A DNA stretch of 64,000 bases from Mortierella alpina (GCA_029449245.1 JANATF010000003.1:1-64000); one strand, 5' to 3'. Numbered from the stretch's first letter, positions 48,056 to 59,998 are shown. Numbers and translations: made by a program. The notes: a model not told the origin generated them from the sequence alone.

Positions 48056-51000
48056 AAAATAGCAACAACCACAACACCTTGTACAGTATTATTCTTAGAT
48101 TATATAGATCAAACATGGATCATGTATACACGTTCAGCACCTCCTCCTCTCCCCCCCAAAAAAATGAAGGTCCAATTGCATACCCAAATCAGTGCTGTTC
48201 ATGTTCATATTACATCTATTCTAAATATATGTATGCTGCATACGATCGATCGGTCGACCGTGCATTGAACGGCATGGTGCCTGCAACAAGACTTGATATT
48301 TCGCGCGCTTGGATCGCGCGGCTGTTAAAGAATGAAGGAGGATCGCTTCGCTCGTTTGGGGGTCTAGAGTCCACCGCGTCGTGCCTTTGCAGACTTCTCA
48401 GCCGGCTGTAGCCTGTAGCCATTATAACCCTATTAACCCATGTGCTGGCTGAGGAGACGCAATGTTTGCACGCAGCTGTTGTGCTTCTCTTTGGCATTTG
48501 ATCATGACCACGGCAACACGGCGCATTCCTCGCCTCTCAACAGCACAAGCAAGTTCTTCTCGAACGAGATTTTCAGGGGGTGGGCATGAAGAGCACGACA
48601 TGATTGCACGTTCAGTTCACGGCTTGTGCTCGACAATTTTTTTTCCCACACCGCCAGCCCAGGGGGGGAAGCGAACAGACCTGTGTCCAGAAACTCTGTG
48701 TCCATCCTCTCAGTTATCGCACCGCACTGTCAAAATCATAGTCTTGCTTGTCGGCTCTAACAACCCCAGCATCTGCACGCAAAAAACCTTCTCCGCCCAT
48801 GCATGATTGATTTGCAGTAAACGCGTCCCATTCCAGAGTCCTGGTGTTCAACTTTTGGCTGTATTGCGGAGCCTTTTCGGTTCACAACAGACGTAGTCTA
48901 CCCGCGTGTTTGTGCGGACATGCTGACCACTTTTTGTCTCCCCTCCCCACTCCACGCCTTCCCCACGTCGGAGGGAAATGGTGTTGGCTCGTTTTGACGG
49001 AGTGCACGTCGTTCCCGACGGACTTTGGATTGATCACCAAAGCGCGCCTTTAACGTGAATAGACTAGAGCTGTGTGTCCTTCCTTCTAACTGCATCTAGC
49101 ACGACTTTTTTTTCTGGTGCAGAAAAGACATGAAGATACTTCATGCGCGGCCAGCAGCAAACGCTCTGTCTATTTGCATGCGCTTTATGAGTATTATTGA
49201 TTGTGGCACCCCTGTTGCACATCCAGGCACCATGCCAGTCTAGTGCCTCACACACACGCACACACGGTTTAATTGCCCTCTATCCCGCTGCAACCGTTAG
49301 CGCACGACCCCGCCCTAGCCTACTTTTTCCTCTTCTTTATCATGAGTGCTAAATCGTGCGAGTGAGAACAACAGCAAAAGGCGCGTGAAGATTTTTTTTT
49401 TATTTTGTACGATGAGAAGGGGTCTAAGCGAATCTCAAGGGGGGAAGCACGACCGTCAGCGTGATTGTAGAACACAAAAAGACGTTGCCACACAAGTCCC
49501 AGGAGAAGGAACATAAAACAAAATAGTGCACTATGCGATGCAATCTGCATGGTCTCGAAGCAATTAACGCAATCAAGGGCACTTGCATTGTCGCGTAACT
49601 TGTTGGAGAGTACTCTGTTATAGTACGCCCGACCCATGTGTCGATGATTGTCATGAGGAATGTTTGAGCATGATGATGGTCTCCTTGCATAGAGAGAACT
49701 GGCTGCTGCTGCTGTTGTTTTTTTCATACGCGGTTTCTGGCACTTTTGACGCCAACACCGGCGTTCGCCGCCTGCTGACCCTACGCCTAGATGCTACAGG
49801 TAGTCTAGACATACCCAGCGGCCGGCATGATTGTGGGACCTCACCCCGGGATTTCATACGGAGGCGCGAGTCATACGGAGGCCTAACCCCGATAGATTCA
49901 CCCTCCTCCTCCTGCTGCTGGCGTACAGTGAGCCTTCTGCACTGTGTATTCCCCGACGTTTTTAAGCCAGCCAGTAACGAGCTGAACATCCAACACACTG
50001 CATGAATTATAGAAGCTCCTATATACCGGTCGTAGGTACTTTCCATGCTTCGGTCCCTGAACTTGCCTTTACTTCCACAGCAGTCGACTTTGCTTAGGGT
50101 CGTCTAGGTTTAGTAGTACTGGCGGTGAGATACTACGCCTACCCTTCGCGTCCTCGCGCAACATGTGCCTACGCAGCACTTCGCTGTTGTTTTCTGTTCG
50201 ACTTTTGTCATTGATGTTTCTGAAACCCCACACCTGCTTCTTCCACATCACTCTCCACAACGCCGACAAGAAGAAAAGTTGGGCGTGTGTGTGGGGTTGA
50301 CATTGAGGCGATATAGGCATGGCGCGGGGGCATTGAGATAAGAAGATAGCGATTGCCCACCCACCCGCCCACTGCAATGCTATCATGCCGCGTGTCGATG
50401 GCCGGTAACAGTATCCGAAGTAGGGAGGGGAGGACGCGCTGTTAACGCACGATAATTAATTGTCTACTCGTGTCGCATGTACTTGGGCTCCTCTTTTGCC
50501 CTCTTGGTTAGCACTCTCGCCTCTCCCTGTTCTGCTCCATGCACCATGCATGTACAGATCGATGCCCACCATAAGGCTGACCGTGAAGCACATGAAACTG
50601 AGGAACCAAAGAGAAAAAAAAGAAAGCGACAGCCCTTTGGCAAATGCCTTTTGCGTAGTGCACAAAAAGTGTCAGGGGGAGGAGGCAAAAAATAAAGGTG
50701 TGAAGTGCTCCACAGACACGCGACAAAGAGCCATCGTCGACGAGTGATGATTATTCTCCATTGGCTCCCCCCCCACCCACACCCCCAGCGCCTATTTTTT
50801 GACGCCCTTTCTCCTGTCAATAATAATGTATATAAACGCATTCCATGCATCCGTCCACATCGAACAAGCATCATAGAATGTATCTTCGTATTTGTAGAGG
50901 ATTGTGTGCAACATGCCCCTTTGATGCTTATTCTATTCATTGTGGACTATTCTGTGCCTCTTTGTTTGCGTTGGCTCCATCTCGCTGCTGCTCTCAAGTC

Positions 51001-51488
51001 GTATTAGTTTTCTATTGCAGCTTTTTCCCTGGCAGACATGTGTCTGCGAGAAAGAGGAAGAGAGAGAGACAGAGAGATAGAGTGAGAATGGAGTATTCAG
51101 TATGCAGAAACACTCTTGTTGTCGGTTATTGCTGCACGCTGTCGATTGCGAGTGGAAGAAACTGTGCGATCGCAATTGCGTTTTGTATTGCTGCAAGGCG
51201 CTGACGGAGCCGAGGTGCCTGCATATCCTCTTCATCATCAACTACGCTTTCGACCCTTTTTGTACGCCCTTCGTGTCTTCATGAGCACCACCTTCCTTGG
51301 ACTCCGATCATGCGCCATTGGATGCGGGCACTCTCAAGTCCCATCGCCCACTGTCCCCACCCCCCCCATCCCACATTGGTGCTCATCCAACGGCGGACAG
51401 GCGGACAATTGGGCCCTCCACAATCGTTGAGTAACTGTTGTTCTCCACGACCTCTCTCTCTCCACAACTTTATCCGCGTAGGTGTACT

Positions 51489-51508
51489 CCCCCCCCCCCC
51501 CCCCCCCC
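51489..51508 (+). repeat. Poly(C) tract of 20
   Basis: Uninterrupted cytosines about 420 bases upstream of the lipase start. A shorter C run lies at ~51894-51904. Confidence 0.95.
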
Positions 51509-51863
51509 TTCTGTTGCTCGCTCTCAGCAACATGTTCTCGAAATTAGTTTAAATACGGCCTTCTCAGGTCCTCTTTCTTTCTTTTTTTTTCCCCTTGTCG
51601 ATTCTTGTTCCTGAATATCTGACCCCTCTCATCCCTATCCTCCCTCCCCACCGCCGGATCTTCTCCTCTTCCTCCTCCTTCTCGTCTTCCCTCGGTTGTA
51701 AATACTCATCCACACATTCCTCCAACCTCCCTTGTAACGGTCGCGCTTGTCGTTTTTTTTTTGGTCATCTTTATTTTTCTTCACGATCAGCCATAGTCAG
51801 TCGTTTCTCATTCTCGCGATAGACCCCTCTTCCTTTGTCTATCCGCGACAATTCATATTCTCT

Positions 51864-51892
51864 CTGTACATATACATATACATATACATACA
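51864..51892 (+). promoter_or_regulatory. ATACAT repeat / TATA-like element upstream of lipase
   Basis: Four ACATAT/ATACAT-type units about 40-65 bases before the lipase ATG, next to a C run. The position fits a leader or core promoter; the role is inferred. Confidence 0.35.
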
Positions 51893-51928
51893 ACCCCCCC
51901 CCCCTCTCACACCTTTCGATTCCTCAAG

Positions 51929-52952
51929 ATGATTCGATCTCGGTCCAGTCTTGTCCTTTTGGCCCTTGCTTGGCTCTCTGTTTGTGTCCAGGTCGCCCAT
52001 GCACTGCCTGCGTTGCCCCATCTGCCCTATAATGCCCCAAACCCGATGCGGGACAAGCCCACCGTGGTTTCGGGTCTCAACGATTACAACTGTCGCCCCT
52101 CGCCTGCTCACCCTCGCGCCGTGGTCCTGGTTCATTCAACTCTTCTCACCGAAGAATCATGGCACCCTTTGTTCGCCCCTGCCTTGGTCAAGTCCGGTTA
52201 CTGTGTCTTTGCGCTCACATACGGTCGTCAGGAGGGCGTACCTTTCTTTGCCGGCGTCAATGAACTCGAGGGGAGTGCACGCGAAGTCGGTGATTTCATC
52301 AATGGCGTCCTCAAGGCCACTAATACCTCCCAGGTCGATGTGGTCGGTCACTCCCAGGGCGGGATCCTCCCCCGCTACTGGATGAAGTACATGGACGGTG
52401 CTGGCAAAGTGAAGAGGTAAGGGTGTTAGTTGTTTGTTTTTGTGGCACTTCCTCTGGGCATTTTTTATTTTTTTTTTGCTCTTTACATGTGCTTCTTGTT
52501 TTCTAACTCTAATTGTTCTTCCTGCTCGTAGAATGGTAGGCATTAGCGCGATCACACACGGTACCTTGCTATCCCACTTGGTGACCCTTGGCGAAGCCCT
52601 GGGTCTGCTGAAGCCCCTTGAACCCTTGGTGGACTCGTTCTGCAAGGGCTGCTACGACATGATCACGGACTCTCCCTTCATGAAGAAGCTGAATGCTGGC
52701 GGCGACACCACCCCTGGCGTGATCCACTCCTACATTGCAACCCGCTATGACGAGGTCATTACCCCTTACCAGTCCACGTTCAGTTACAGCCCCGGAGTCA
52801 CCAATGTCCTCCTCCAGGACCTCTGTGGCGTATCTTTCCCTGAACATTTGCTCATGCTCGGCTCAAAGGTCGTCGTTCGCTGGATGCTGAACCAGCTCGA
52901 CCCCGATAATGCAAAGACCGCCAACTGCCTCTCCGTTTTTGACTGGTATTAA
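51929..52952 (+). CDS. Secreted lipase, alpha/beta hydrolase (Lipase_2-like)
   Basis: Extracellular lipase/esterase of 302 aa from two exons (51929-52416, 52532-52952). A signal peptide is clear: two arginines, the hydrophobic core SLVLLALAWLSVCVQVAHAL, then ALPALPHLPYN. The mature protein has AVVLVHSTLLTEESWHPLF (oxyanion-hole region), VDVVGHSQGGILPRYWMKYM with nucleophile Ser142, SYIATRYDEVITPYQSTFSY with the likely acid Asp236, and GVSFPEHLLML with the likely His268. Four or more cysteines (about 82, 194, 198 and near the C-terminus) could form disulphides. The ATG follows a C-rich leader directly. It probably frees fatty acids from external lipid. It converges on the TRP channel gene (191 bases between stops). 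Confidence 0.93.
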
Positions 52953-53143
52953 AATACCTCTCACTCCTCAGTGTGTAAATAATGACAATAATTAATAAAA
53001 ACAATCGAACAGTTTCTTGAATTCTTGGGATATCCTTTATCAAGATGGAAGGCATTCTTATAGCGAACGATGGACCTTTGATTCAGAGATGGACCAAATG
53101 AATCGATACATTTGGTTTCGTCGTGGTTGTGTTGTGTCCCTCG

Positions 53144-55688
53144 TTAGTTGCTAGGGACTTCAGCTTCATCCGCGACAGCAGCCACCGAAGCCTGCGCAAT
53201 GGCATTGACCTCCTTCTCTCGATCGATGTGAGTCTGCAGCAGGAGCTCCAGGTCCTTTTGACGCTCCTCCATCCTGGCCAAACTGGCCAAAAGCGACTGA
53301 ACAAGGGTGTCGGTCAACTGTCCCGAGGAACCCGTTGCTGCTGCAGGTGCTCTTGTTGCACTGGACGATCCACCCGCGTCCGAGATATGGCTGTCAACAA
53401 CCTTGTGAACTGTCGCTGCTTTGGCTTCCTTCTCCCGCTTGCGGCGCTCTCTAAACTCTTCAAACGTCTCGAGAGGCGATTGAGACGCCTTCCAGCCAGC
53501 GTCGTGGGTTCCTGCATGAATGATGCCCTCCTCTGCCTGTGCGATCGTCGCAGCAGTGGTAGAGGGAATCGCCGACTCTTCCGAATTGGGGTCAAACTCT
53601 CGCGTCGCCAGGAGGAACAGGTCGTCGAGATCATCATCCTCTGCGGCCAAGTGGCGGTAAATGCGGCGACCTCCCTGGATATCGTTCTCGTCATCCGTGT
53701 TCTTTAGCTTCAGGTACCGCTTGCGTTCACTCGCTGCAATCACAAGAACAGGCACTCCAAACAAAAAGCCCATCACCACCTTGTTCAACCTTCGGTACGC
53801 GTCCTTGGAAACAATGGCGCTCCAGGGAATGACGAAAAAGACCTCGATGAGATTGAAGGGAGCGGCGTAAGGGAACTCGTCAGGCGACTTGAGGTACGAA
53901 AAGACCTTGAAGGTGAAGAGGGCCAAATATTCCTTCTCGGACGAGTCCGTGATGTTGGTGTAGGACGAGTTGAAGAGAGCGACCAACAGGTTGAGCAGAA
54001 TAATGGAGGTCAAGAAGAGGTACAGTGCAAAGAGCCAGAATCCATACGCGGGATCCTGTTCCAACGCAAGGTCCCAATCTGGATCCTGCAGGAATCCGCG
54101 GATCAGGAGTTTGCTGGAGCTTTCTGCGTCCTTGGCGTCATCAGCCTGCAGCGCGTAGAAACTCTGGAAGAATCCAATGAACACCCAGGCCAAGAGCCAG
54201 AAGAACATGATACCGTCTTTGAGCATCTTCTGCAGGACCATGACCATTGTACCTGTCAGTATCAGAAGCGTGCGATTGTAAGTGGGGGGTTAGCTCAGCT
54301 TGCTGCTCCGTTGTAGTTTTGTCCGGTTCATACCAATGTATCATAGTCCTCCTATTCACATACCAAAATATTGCATGCCGTCCAACAGCGACAAGGTCTT
54401 AACCCACAAAAAGACTGCAAGTAACGCCATGAGATCATAAGACATATTTGCATACGATTTGCTGACCTCCTCATCGTTAATGAGGTAGTGGGCTGTGAAG
54501 CGAAGCGCGAAGCAAACAATAAAGACCGAGTATGAAAAGATGTTGATCCAGTGCCAGATGCTGCCCAGGAAGAATGCCGTGCCTCCTTCAAAAATCTATG
54601 AACGAGGAATGGTCAAGCAAATCGCGCCGCAACAACGGGTCAGTCGTGTTCACCCACATCTGGATCCAGATCCTGCAGAGAAAACGTCCACTCACCAGTC
54701 GAAACTCCTCGAAAATATAACCGCAGACAACGACATATAGCGCCCATTCTGCTGTGGTAGGGTTAACTGTGCGGTCGTTCACAATGTACGTGTATAATAT
54801 CAAGAAGACAATGAACATGGCAATTCGCATGTTGTTCTGATACCTAAGAGCAGCAGATTGTTACAAAATCGATGATTAGACTCTGTGTCCTTGACCATAG
54901 CAATCAACAACGAAATCAGGTGCTGCTCCTTACTTGGGGACGTTCAAGCGACCGACATCGATCCATTCCCAAAGGTTATGGCGCGATCGGCGCACACCGC
55001 TGTATTCGACAAAACGCACGCGACACTCGTCATCCTCTGTCTGGAGGATCAGGCCGTTCCACAGTGCCTGAACACAGCGCTGGACCTCGACATCGGCCAG
55101 AAAGTCAGTCGCATGGACTCTGATGGCGATCTCGATCGCGTTCTCGGCGGTGTTGGACTCTTCGTCGACCGCAAAGTATGGGCGGGTGAGGACGTGGCAG
55201 TAGGTAGCCATCATGTCCTTCTTGACAAACACCTTGGCGACAGCCGCGGCGGCAATCTGCGTCACGACGGCGCGGCGCTCCAGCAGACGCTTGCGACCGA
55301 CGTCGTGCTCACCCTCGTCCAGGAAGGTCTCGACACAGCGAAGAAGGCCGTAGACAACCTCCTTGCCCAGACTGGCCAGGAACTCGACGACCTCATTCGT
55401 GATGATGTCGTCCTCGACGCTCTCTGAGTCAACGAGCGAGTTGATCATGCTGAAGAGCCTGGGCAGCAGTGCGTGGATCTTTTTGGGGGAGGATGGCGGG
55501 GTGGTGTGGTGGCCATTGGGGATCTGGTTCTCAAAGACATTGCGGATGCCCTCGACCAGGTTCTGGGTGCGTTCCTGGTGGGAGAGATGGTGGTGGCCGT
55601 CCTGGTCCTGGTCCTGGTCCTGGCTGTGGTCGATGTCCTGGTCTTGGAGCAGCGGCGTCTGCTCGTGCGAATGGTCGTGCTCGGCCAT
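53144..55688 (-). CDS. YVC1: YVC1/TRPY-type calcium-permeable cation channel
   Basis: Fungal TRP channel, known in yeast as the vacuolar Ca2+ release channel activated by stretch and calcium. Four exons (55688-54934, 54843-54696, 54595-54364, 54252-53144) give 747 aa. The N-terminal cytosolic domain includes ARPYFAVDEESNTAENAIEI-like sequence (LTRPYFAVDEESNTAENAI) and LQTEDDECRVRFVEYSGVRR, both typical of the family. Membrane helices run from NMRIAMFIVFLILYTYIV through IWHWINIFSYSVFIVCFALR and MALLAVFLWVKTLSLLDGMQ to the S5-pore-S6 region; GFWLFALYLFLTSIILLNLL then VALFNSSYTNI is S6 with its exit. Odd features: an extreme His/Asp/Gln N-terminus with Asp-Gln repeats (~18-31), an acidic patch AAEDDDLDDLF after the last helix (like the yeast Ca-sensing cluster), and a C-terminal coiled coil. 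Confidence 0.93.
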
Positions 55689-56204
55689 GGAGGGGGGATG
55701 TCCCTGGATGCAGGTGACGGAGGCAGAAGATGGAGAGCGGGTGGATCGAGCAGGAAGGGAAAAAAAAAGAAGAACAAGAAGAAGACGAGGAGGAGGAAGG
55801 AGAAGGAGAGGACGGCACTGGACTGGACCGTGAGACCGATGGTACCAGGGACAGGAGCGAGCGCGCGGGATGCGCTAGCGGGGCTGGAACGGATGCACGG
55901 AAAACACGCAAATCGGGCTCGCTCTGCCTGCTTATGCCATCACTGGCGTGTCCCATAGATCCAAAAAAAAAAAAAACACCACGGCCCACTGCAATATTCA
56001 TGCAAGCGCATAGGGACGCTCGTCTCTCGCTCTGCTGCTGCTCTCTCGAATGCGAGTGACACACCGGGTTGGTAACACTGTCAAGACAAGACAGGGCTCC
56101 TTACGACATCGCGCGCCTTAGACCTTGCTCCACAGCCACGCGCAGGGTATATATTTGGGTCGAGACCCGAGAGCCTCTCTGTGCCCGACTACATGTGTGC
56201 TCGA
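55689..56204. promoter_or_regulatory. Intergenic region upstream of the TRP channel gene
   Basis: A 516-base gap between tandem - genes: promoter and leader of the channel gene and 3' end of the hydrolase gene. GA- and A-rich on the + strand (55745-55820), that is C/T-rich for the channel gene. It also has a 13-14 A run at ~55963-55976. No gene was found. Confidence 0.45.
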
Positions 56205-58066
56205 CTACAGATTCAGCTTTTGGAGGACGTCGTGTCCACCACCGAGCTTGCCCACGCGGGTCTCCCACGCCGCCACAGCATCGTCCTCCAGCGGCCGTCG
56301 CTTGCCATTCACATCCACTCGCACAAGGCTCTTGCTGCCAGCAACTCCCTCTCCTCCGACCGTCACCTGGCGGATAAACTGGCCCGACAGCTGCATCGCA
56401 TCCTCAGCACTGGATAGGAAGCCAAACATGGGGAACACATGAGGCATATCATCATACACAGCAAGGTGCACATCTATTGCTGCATCCGCACCCTTCCTGG
56501 CAAACACAATGGCTTCGTCTCGCAACATCTCGCCGTCACCAGCAATCTAGTGTACATGGATGACACGGACGACAAGGAGAGGCAAAAAAAAAAGAAAGGC
56601 AGCGCAGCGCGTCAATACAAGTTTTTGTTAATTATCGTACTGATATGCTATAGAGCAAAAAATCAATCCATGACTCTTACCACCTGCATGGGACACAGGC
56701 CCTCAAGGTTCTTTGTAACCAAGGGACTGACATAAGGGCAGTCAAGCACTGCATTGCTGGCATAGTACTGAATATCAGGCAGCTCAGGATGGTCCAGGAG
56801 CACATCATCAGGATTCAACGTGGCTGCAAGCTTGGCCAATTTTCGCAGCGAACCCTGTCCCCCTTGCGTAAAGCCTTCTGCAGGAAGATAATCCGAGCGC
56901 GCATTAGATAACAATGACGGCATTGAGTGCAGGAGATCCAGCCTGGATGGAGACGAGGATCGCGATATGTAGACGTACAGGACAAAATAATGTTAGTTGC
57001 ATGGCCTGTGTTTCAAGATCTAATGGTGTTCGTTCCTGTATCTCTTGCCACATACCAGGGACTCCAGCCTACGACGCCAGCAGGCATTGGGAGTCCAGCA
57101 TCTCTAATGGCCAACACAGTAGCAAACGCCAACCCTAAAGCACAGATACTTCAGTCATTTCAGTTCCTCCTTGTTCCTGATTCGCAATCACCAGGGCGCA
57201 ACCATGCACGCCCTTTTTGTTGCATCAACAAAAAGCGCAAAAACAACAGCAGCAGCAGCAAAAAAAAAGGGCAACGTTACCACCGCCGGCAGAATCCCCC
57301 ATGATGACAATGTCCTTTGGGTCGACAGGAGAGGCACCCGAGTCAGAGGGAGGGTGCAGGAGGTAGAGGTAAGCAGCCACGGCGTCTTGAAGCGCTGCTG
57401 GAAAAGGAGAGTCTGGCGCCAGTCGGTAGTCGATTGCTGCAGTGAAAGGGGTGCTTCGGTCAGTCAAAATGTTGCGTGAGCACGCTAAAGCATAAAAACA
57501 GGTTTGACGGATAAAAAGGACAAAAACTCACAAAAGACTCGAGCTCCACCACGGCGAGCCATGTTCCAAGTCGCCCATCGATGTGTACGGATGGAGCAGA
57601 GAAAGTACCCTCCTCCATGGAGATACAAGACAGTGCGACCGGCAGAGTGCTTTTCGTCCTTCTCCTTTGCCTCGGTCCACTCGCCCAAAAGCGGCTCCTC
57701 TGCGCGTGGATCGTTCTTCCAGTCCCAGCCAAGCTTGGCGGCATCAACCCCCTGGAGACCGAGGATGTGATCGACATGCTCGGCGGCCTTGTCTCGGTAG
57801 TGCTTGGGGACGGTGGCCTCGGTGGCAATGGCCCCGGGATCGATCGGGGCATGCTCCTCCGAGATTCTGGACAGGTTCTGCGATTCTCGGACGGGGACGT
57901 TGTTCAGGTGGGCGACAAAGGATTGCAGCAGTGCCACTATGATAGATAATCGGTAGGGCCACGAGGGCTTTGTAGGCCCGTACGAGTAGTGAGTGACAGT
58001 GGTGGTGATGAGCAAAGGCACCTTGGGGACCATTGTCCGCAGAAACCCAACGAGTCTGGTAGCCAT
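56205..58066 (-). CDS. Alpha/beta hydrolase of the hormone-sensitive-lipase-like family
   Basis: Probable membrane-associated esterase/lipase. Five exons (58066-57532, 57436-57281, 57134-57056, 56942-56681, 56546-56205) give 457 aa in frame. The oxyanion motif is HGGGY (150-154). The nucleophile is Ser227 in MGDSAGG, split from its surroundings by an intron just after. The acid is probably Asp348 in IAGDGEML and the base His380 in [28 protein letters not shown] is the conserved strand after the oxyanion loop. The N-terminus ([33 protein letters not shown]) is moderately hydrophobic and may anchor it. Yeast Say1, a sterol deacetylase, has this type of fold and anchor; that role here is only a possibility. 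Confidence 0.9.
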
Positions 58067-58497
58067 GAGTTTATTGGATCAGGATTCGGCCAGGGACAAG
58101 GAGTATTAGAGGCAGTAATGAGAGAGATTGCAGGGATGCAGATGGAATCGAATGCAGCAGAGGAAAAAGAAGAGAAGAGAAGAGACAGAGGGTCTGTGTG
58201 TGTGTGTGCAGAAGAATGAGTGAGGCAGAGGAGAAGAAGCGGCTAGGGAAGAGACGAGACAAAGAGACGAAAAAAAAACGAGTTGCTGGTAGAAAGGTCG
58301 GCCCTGAGGTATGAATGTGCTGGGCTGCATCCGAGAGGAAAAAGGACCCAAGAGGAAAAAACAAAAGCACCAAGGAGTACATGCAGGTCAGCCATGCGCG
58401 GTTGCGGCTCGGTGTGGGTGCAAGGCAATCCTTGCGTGGCAGACACTTCTCTGTACGGCGCGTCGCGTTTTTGCTGCTCGGTGGAAGAGTCGCGCGT
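58067..58497. promoter_or_regulatory. Intergenic region upstream of the hydrolase gene
   Basis: A 431-base gap between tandem - genes. Purine-rich on the + strand (58115-58375), so C/T-rich for the hydrolase leader, with a GT run (58195-58208). No gene was found. Confidence 0.45.
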
Positions 58498-59314
58498 CTA
58501 TGGCACGGTTGCGAGTGTCGCGGGCCACGTGCTCGCGGGCGGACTGGCTCCCATGTCCTCGAGGACGTCGCGCTTGCACAGGGGGCATTGCGTGGATTTG
58601 TATATCAGCCAGATGTCTACACGAAAGAGACACATTGCACAGAACAGGTTGTCAAAAAAAACAATCGCATGCTTCTTGCATTCGTATGCATTCTGTCCCA
58701 CACTTGCCTACACAGTCCGCATGGTACTCGTGGCCGCAGGGCAGGATGCGAAGGCGATCCTCAAACAGATATTCGGCAAGACAGATCGAGCAGCAAGTGT
58801 CCTGCGGCCCTTCCAACCCACATTCTCGCTCTGTGGGGTCCAACCTGGCTCCGCGGCAGGCGCTGGGTATGGATGAAAGCGGGATCGATCCCTCCTGGAT
58901 GACCGAGGCATCGCTATTGCTGCTGCTGCTGCTTCGACTTGCTGTTGCTGCAGCGGCGGATCCAGGTAATAAGCCCTTGAAGAGTAACCTGCAATCTTTG
59001 CGAGTGGTTGGCCATTGCTCTTTCAGGGTCGCGAGTCCATTCTTTGTTGCTGTTGTCGCCTTCAGAGACTCCTCAGCACTCTCACCCACGCGCCTCTTGT
59101 TATCCTGCATCAACAGCTCTTGGGACGGCCACATACGGATAGGAAATGCCTTGTTGATCGAGCTCTGATCAAGAACACGCGTCTGCACAAACACTACCCT
59201 CTGCATGTCCTGATGATGCTGGTGCCGGCTGAAGCGTATGAGAACAACGAATATACAACCTAACAAAACATCAAAGTATTTTCGATCGCTTAAAACACAT
59301 GAAGGTGGTGTCAC
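58498..59314 (-). CDS. RING-H2 membrane protein, probable E3 ubiquitin ligase (5' end unresolved)
   Basis: Two exons are supported: up to 59314 down to 58708, and 58616-58498. Splicing through a GC-AG intron makes an intact RING-H2: CSICLAEYLFEDRLRILPCG then HEYHADCVDIWL and STQCPLCKRDVLED, with the C3H2C3 ligands in register. Upstream is one hydrophobic segment, FDVLLGCIFVVLIRF, followed by a basic stretch, so the protein is probably single-pass with a cytosolic RING. The open frame begins at 59314 with a non-ATG codon; the first in-frame ATG would fall after the membrane segment, so one or more N-terminal exons probably lie in 59320-59800. A PA-TM-RING layout is possible but not shown. The C-terminal tail after the RING is short. 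Confidence 0.78.
58617..58707 (-). other. GC-AG intron inside the RING domain
   Basis: Read on the - strand the donor is GCAAGT after GTAG, and the acceptor TGTAG lies before ACATCTGG. It joins HADCV to DIWL, completing the RING-H2 pattern. The nearby GT donor (GTAGGC) would leave the wrong phase. Confidence 0.8.
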
Positions 59315-59998
59315 TGTCGCTCATGACTCTGTGCTGTAACGTTGCGAAAGCATGCACCTACAGAGGCCCAACAGTAGCAAGGAAACACCTCCAACCGTCA
59401 GGACTCGTGCTGAGAGATATGCAGCTGCCTATTATCCGAGCTTGGTGTTAGCGGTCTTTGTTCTTTCTTTCCTCACGACGGAACTTTATCGCTGGTGCCC
59501 GCTTTACTTCGCCGTAGCTGGAATTGATTTCCTCAACTCCTTCTGCTTTGAGAGTAGACGTGAGATTCCGCAACACTTCCGGGGCTATATCAACTGGAGC
59601 CATGACAAATTGCGTGGTGATGTGGCTATGGAAGAGTTGTTGGACGGAGAGGAGAGGAGCCAGAGGCTGGAAGGGGGGGGGGGGGGTTGAGGGTAAAACT
59701 GCGCAATAATGCCCAAGCAGCCGCAGATCCTCGCTGCGTGAAAAAAAAAAAAAAAAAAAAAAAAAAAAGACCCAGACACCTGAAACCAGAACCAGACTCA
59801 GTTCCACTGGGCCACTTGACCCCAGCTCTTTCGTCCCATACGCGCCAGCTCATGTTCGCGTCAGAACGCACAGGCGAGGCAAGTGCCATTGCAAATAAAA
59901 CATGTTCAGCGATGGACTGGCCGAGGGGCGACCATGAGAATTGGTGACAATCGTGAGCATGCTCAGATTTTTTATGATCATAGAGAACACTACGCGAT
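59315..59998. other. Intergenic region with homopolymers, possible upstream exon of the RING gene
   Basis: A 684-base gap between the RING gene and RPS0. A G run of 14 lies at 59673-59686 and an A run of 28 at 59741-59768. On the - strand a frame reading MAPVDIAPEVLRNL (about 59604 down to 59450) is open for ~50 residues and could be a missing N-terminal exon, but I found no in-phase splice to the known exon. A + strand frame (59352-59690) with one hydrophobic stretch overlaps it and looks like its shadow. Confidence 0.4.

Larger units (their letters stand above)
48056..51928. other. 3.9-kb region without a recognisable gene
   Basis: The longest gene-free stretch in the window. Every open frame in it is short, overlaps others and shows no domain or plausible splicing. 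Contents noted: a self-complementary CGATCGATCGGTCGACCG at ~48242, a short direct repeat CATACGGAGGC at ~49856 and ~49873, several T, A and C homopolymers, a GA-type run at ~51055-51080 and a poly(C) tract at 51489-51508. The last ~450 bases are C/T-rich and are probably the lipase promoter and leader. The middle may be a decayed element or carry a non-coding RNA; nothing decides this. Confidence 0.5.

Noticed and set aside
49320-50940. Frames of 100-158 codons in the large gap, both strands.
   Set aside because: Composition looks random, with Cys/Trp/Arg scatter, no splice logic and no domain.
54285-54340. GGGGGGTTAGCTCAG ... CCGGTTCATACC, which resembles tRNA D- and T-arm sequence.
   Set aside because: The stems do not pair and it falls in an intron of the TRP channel gene (54253-54363).
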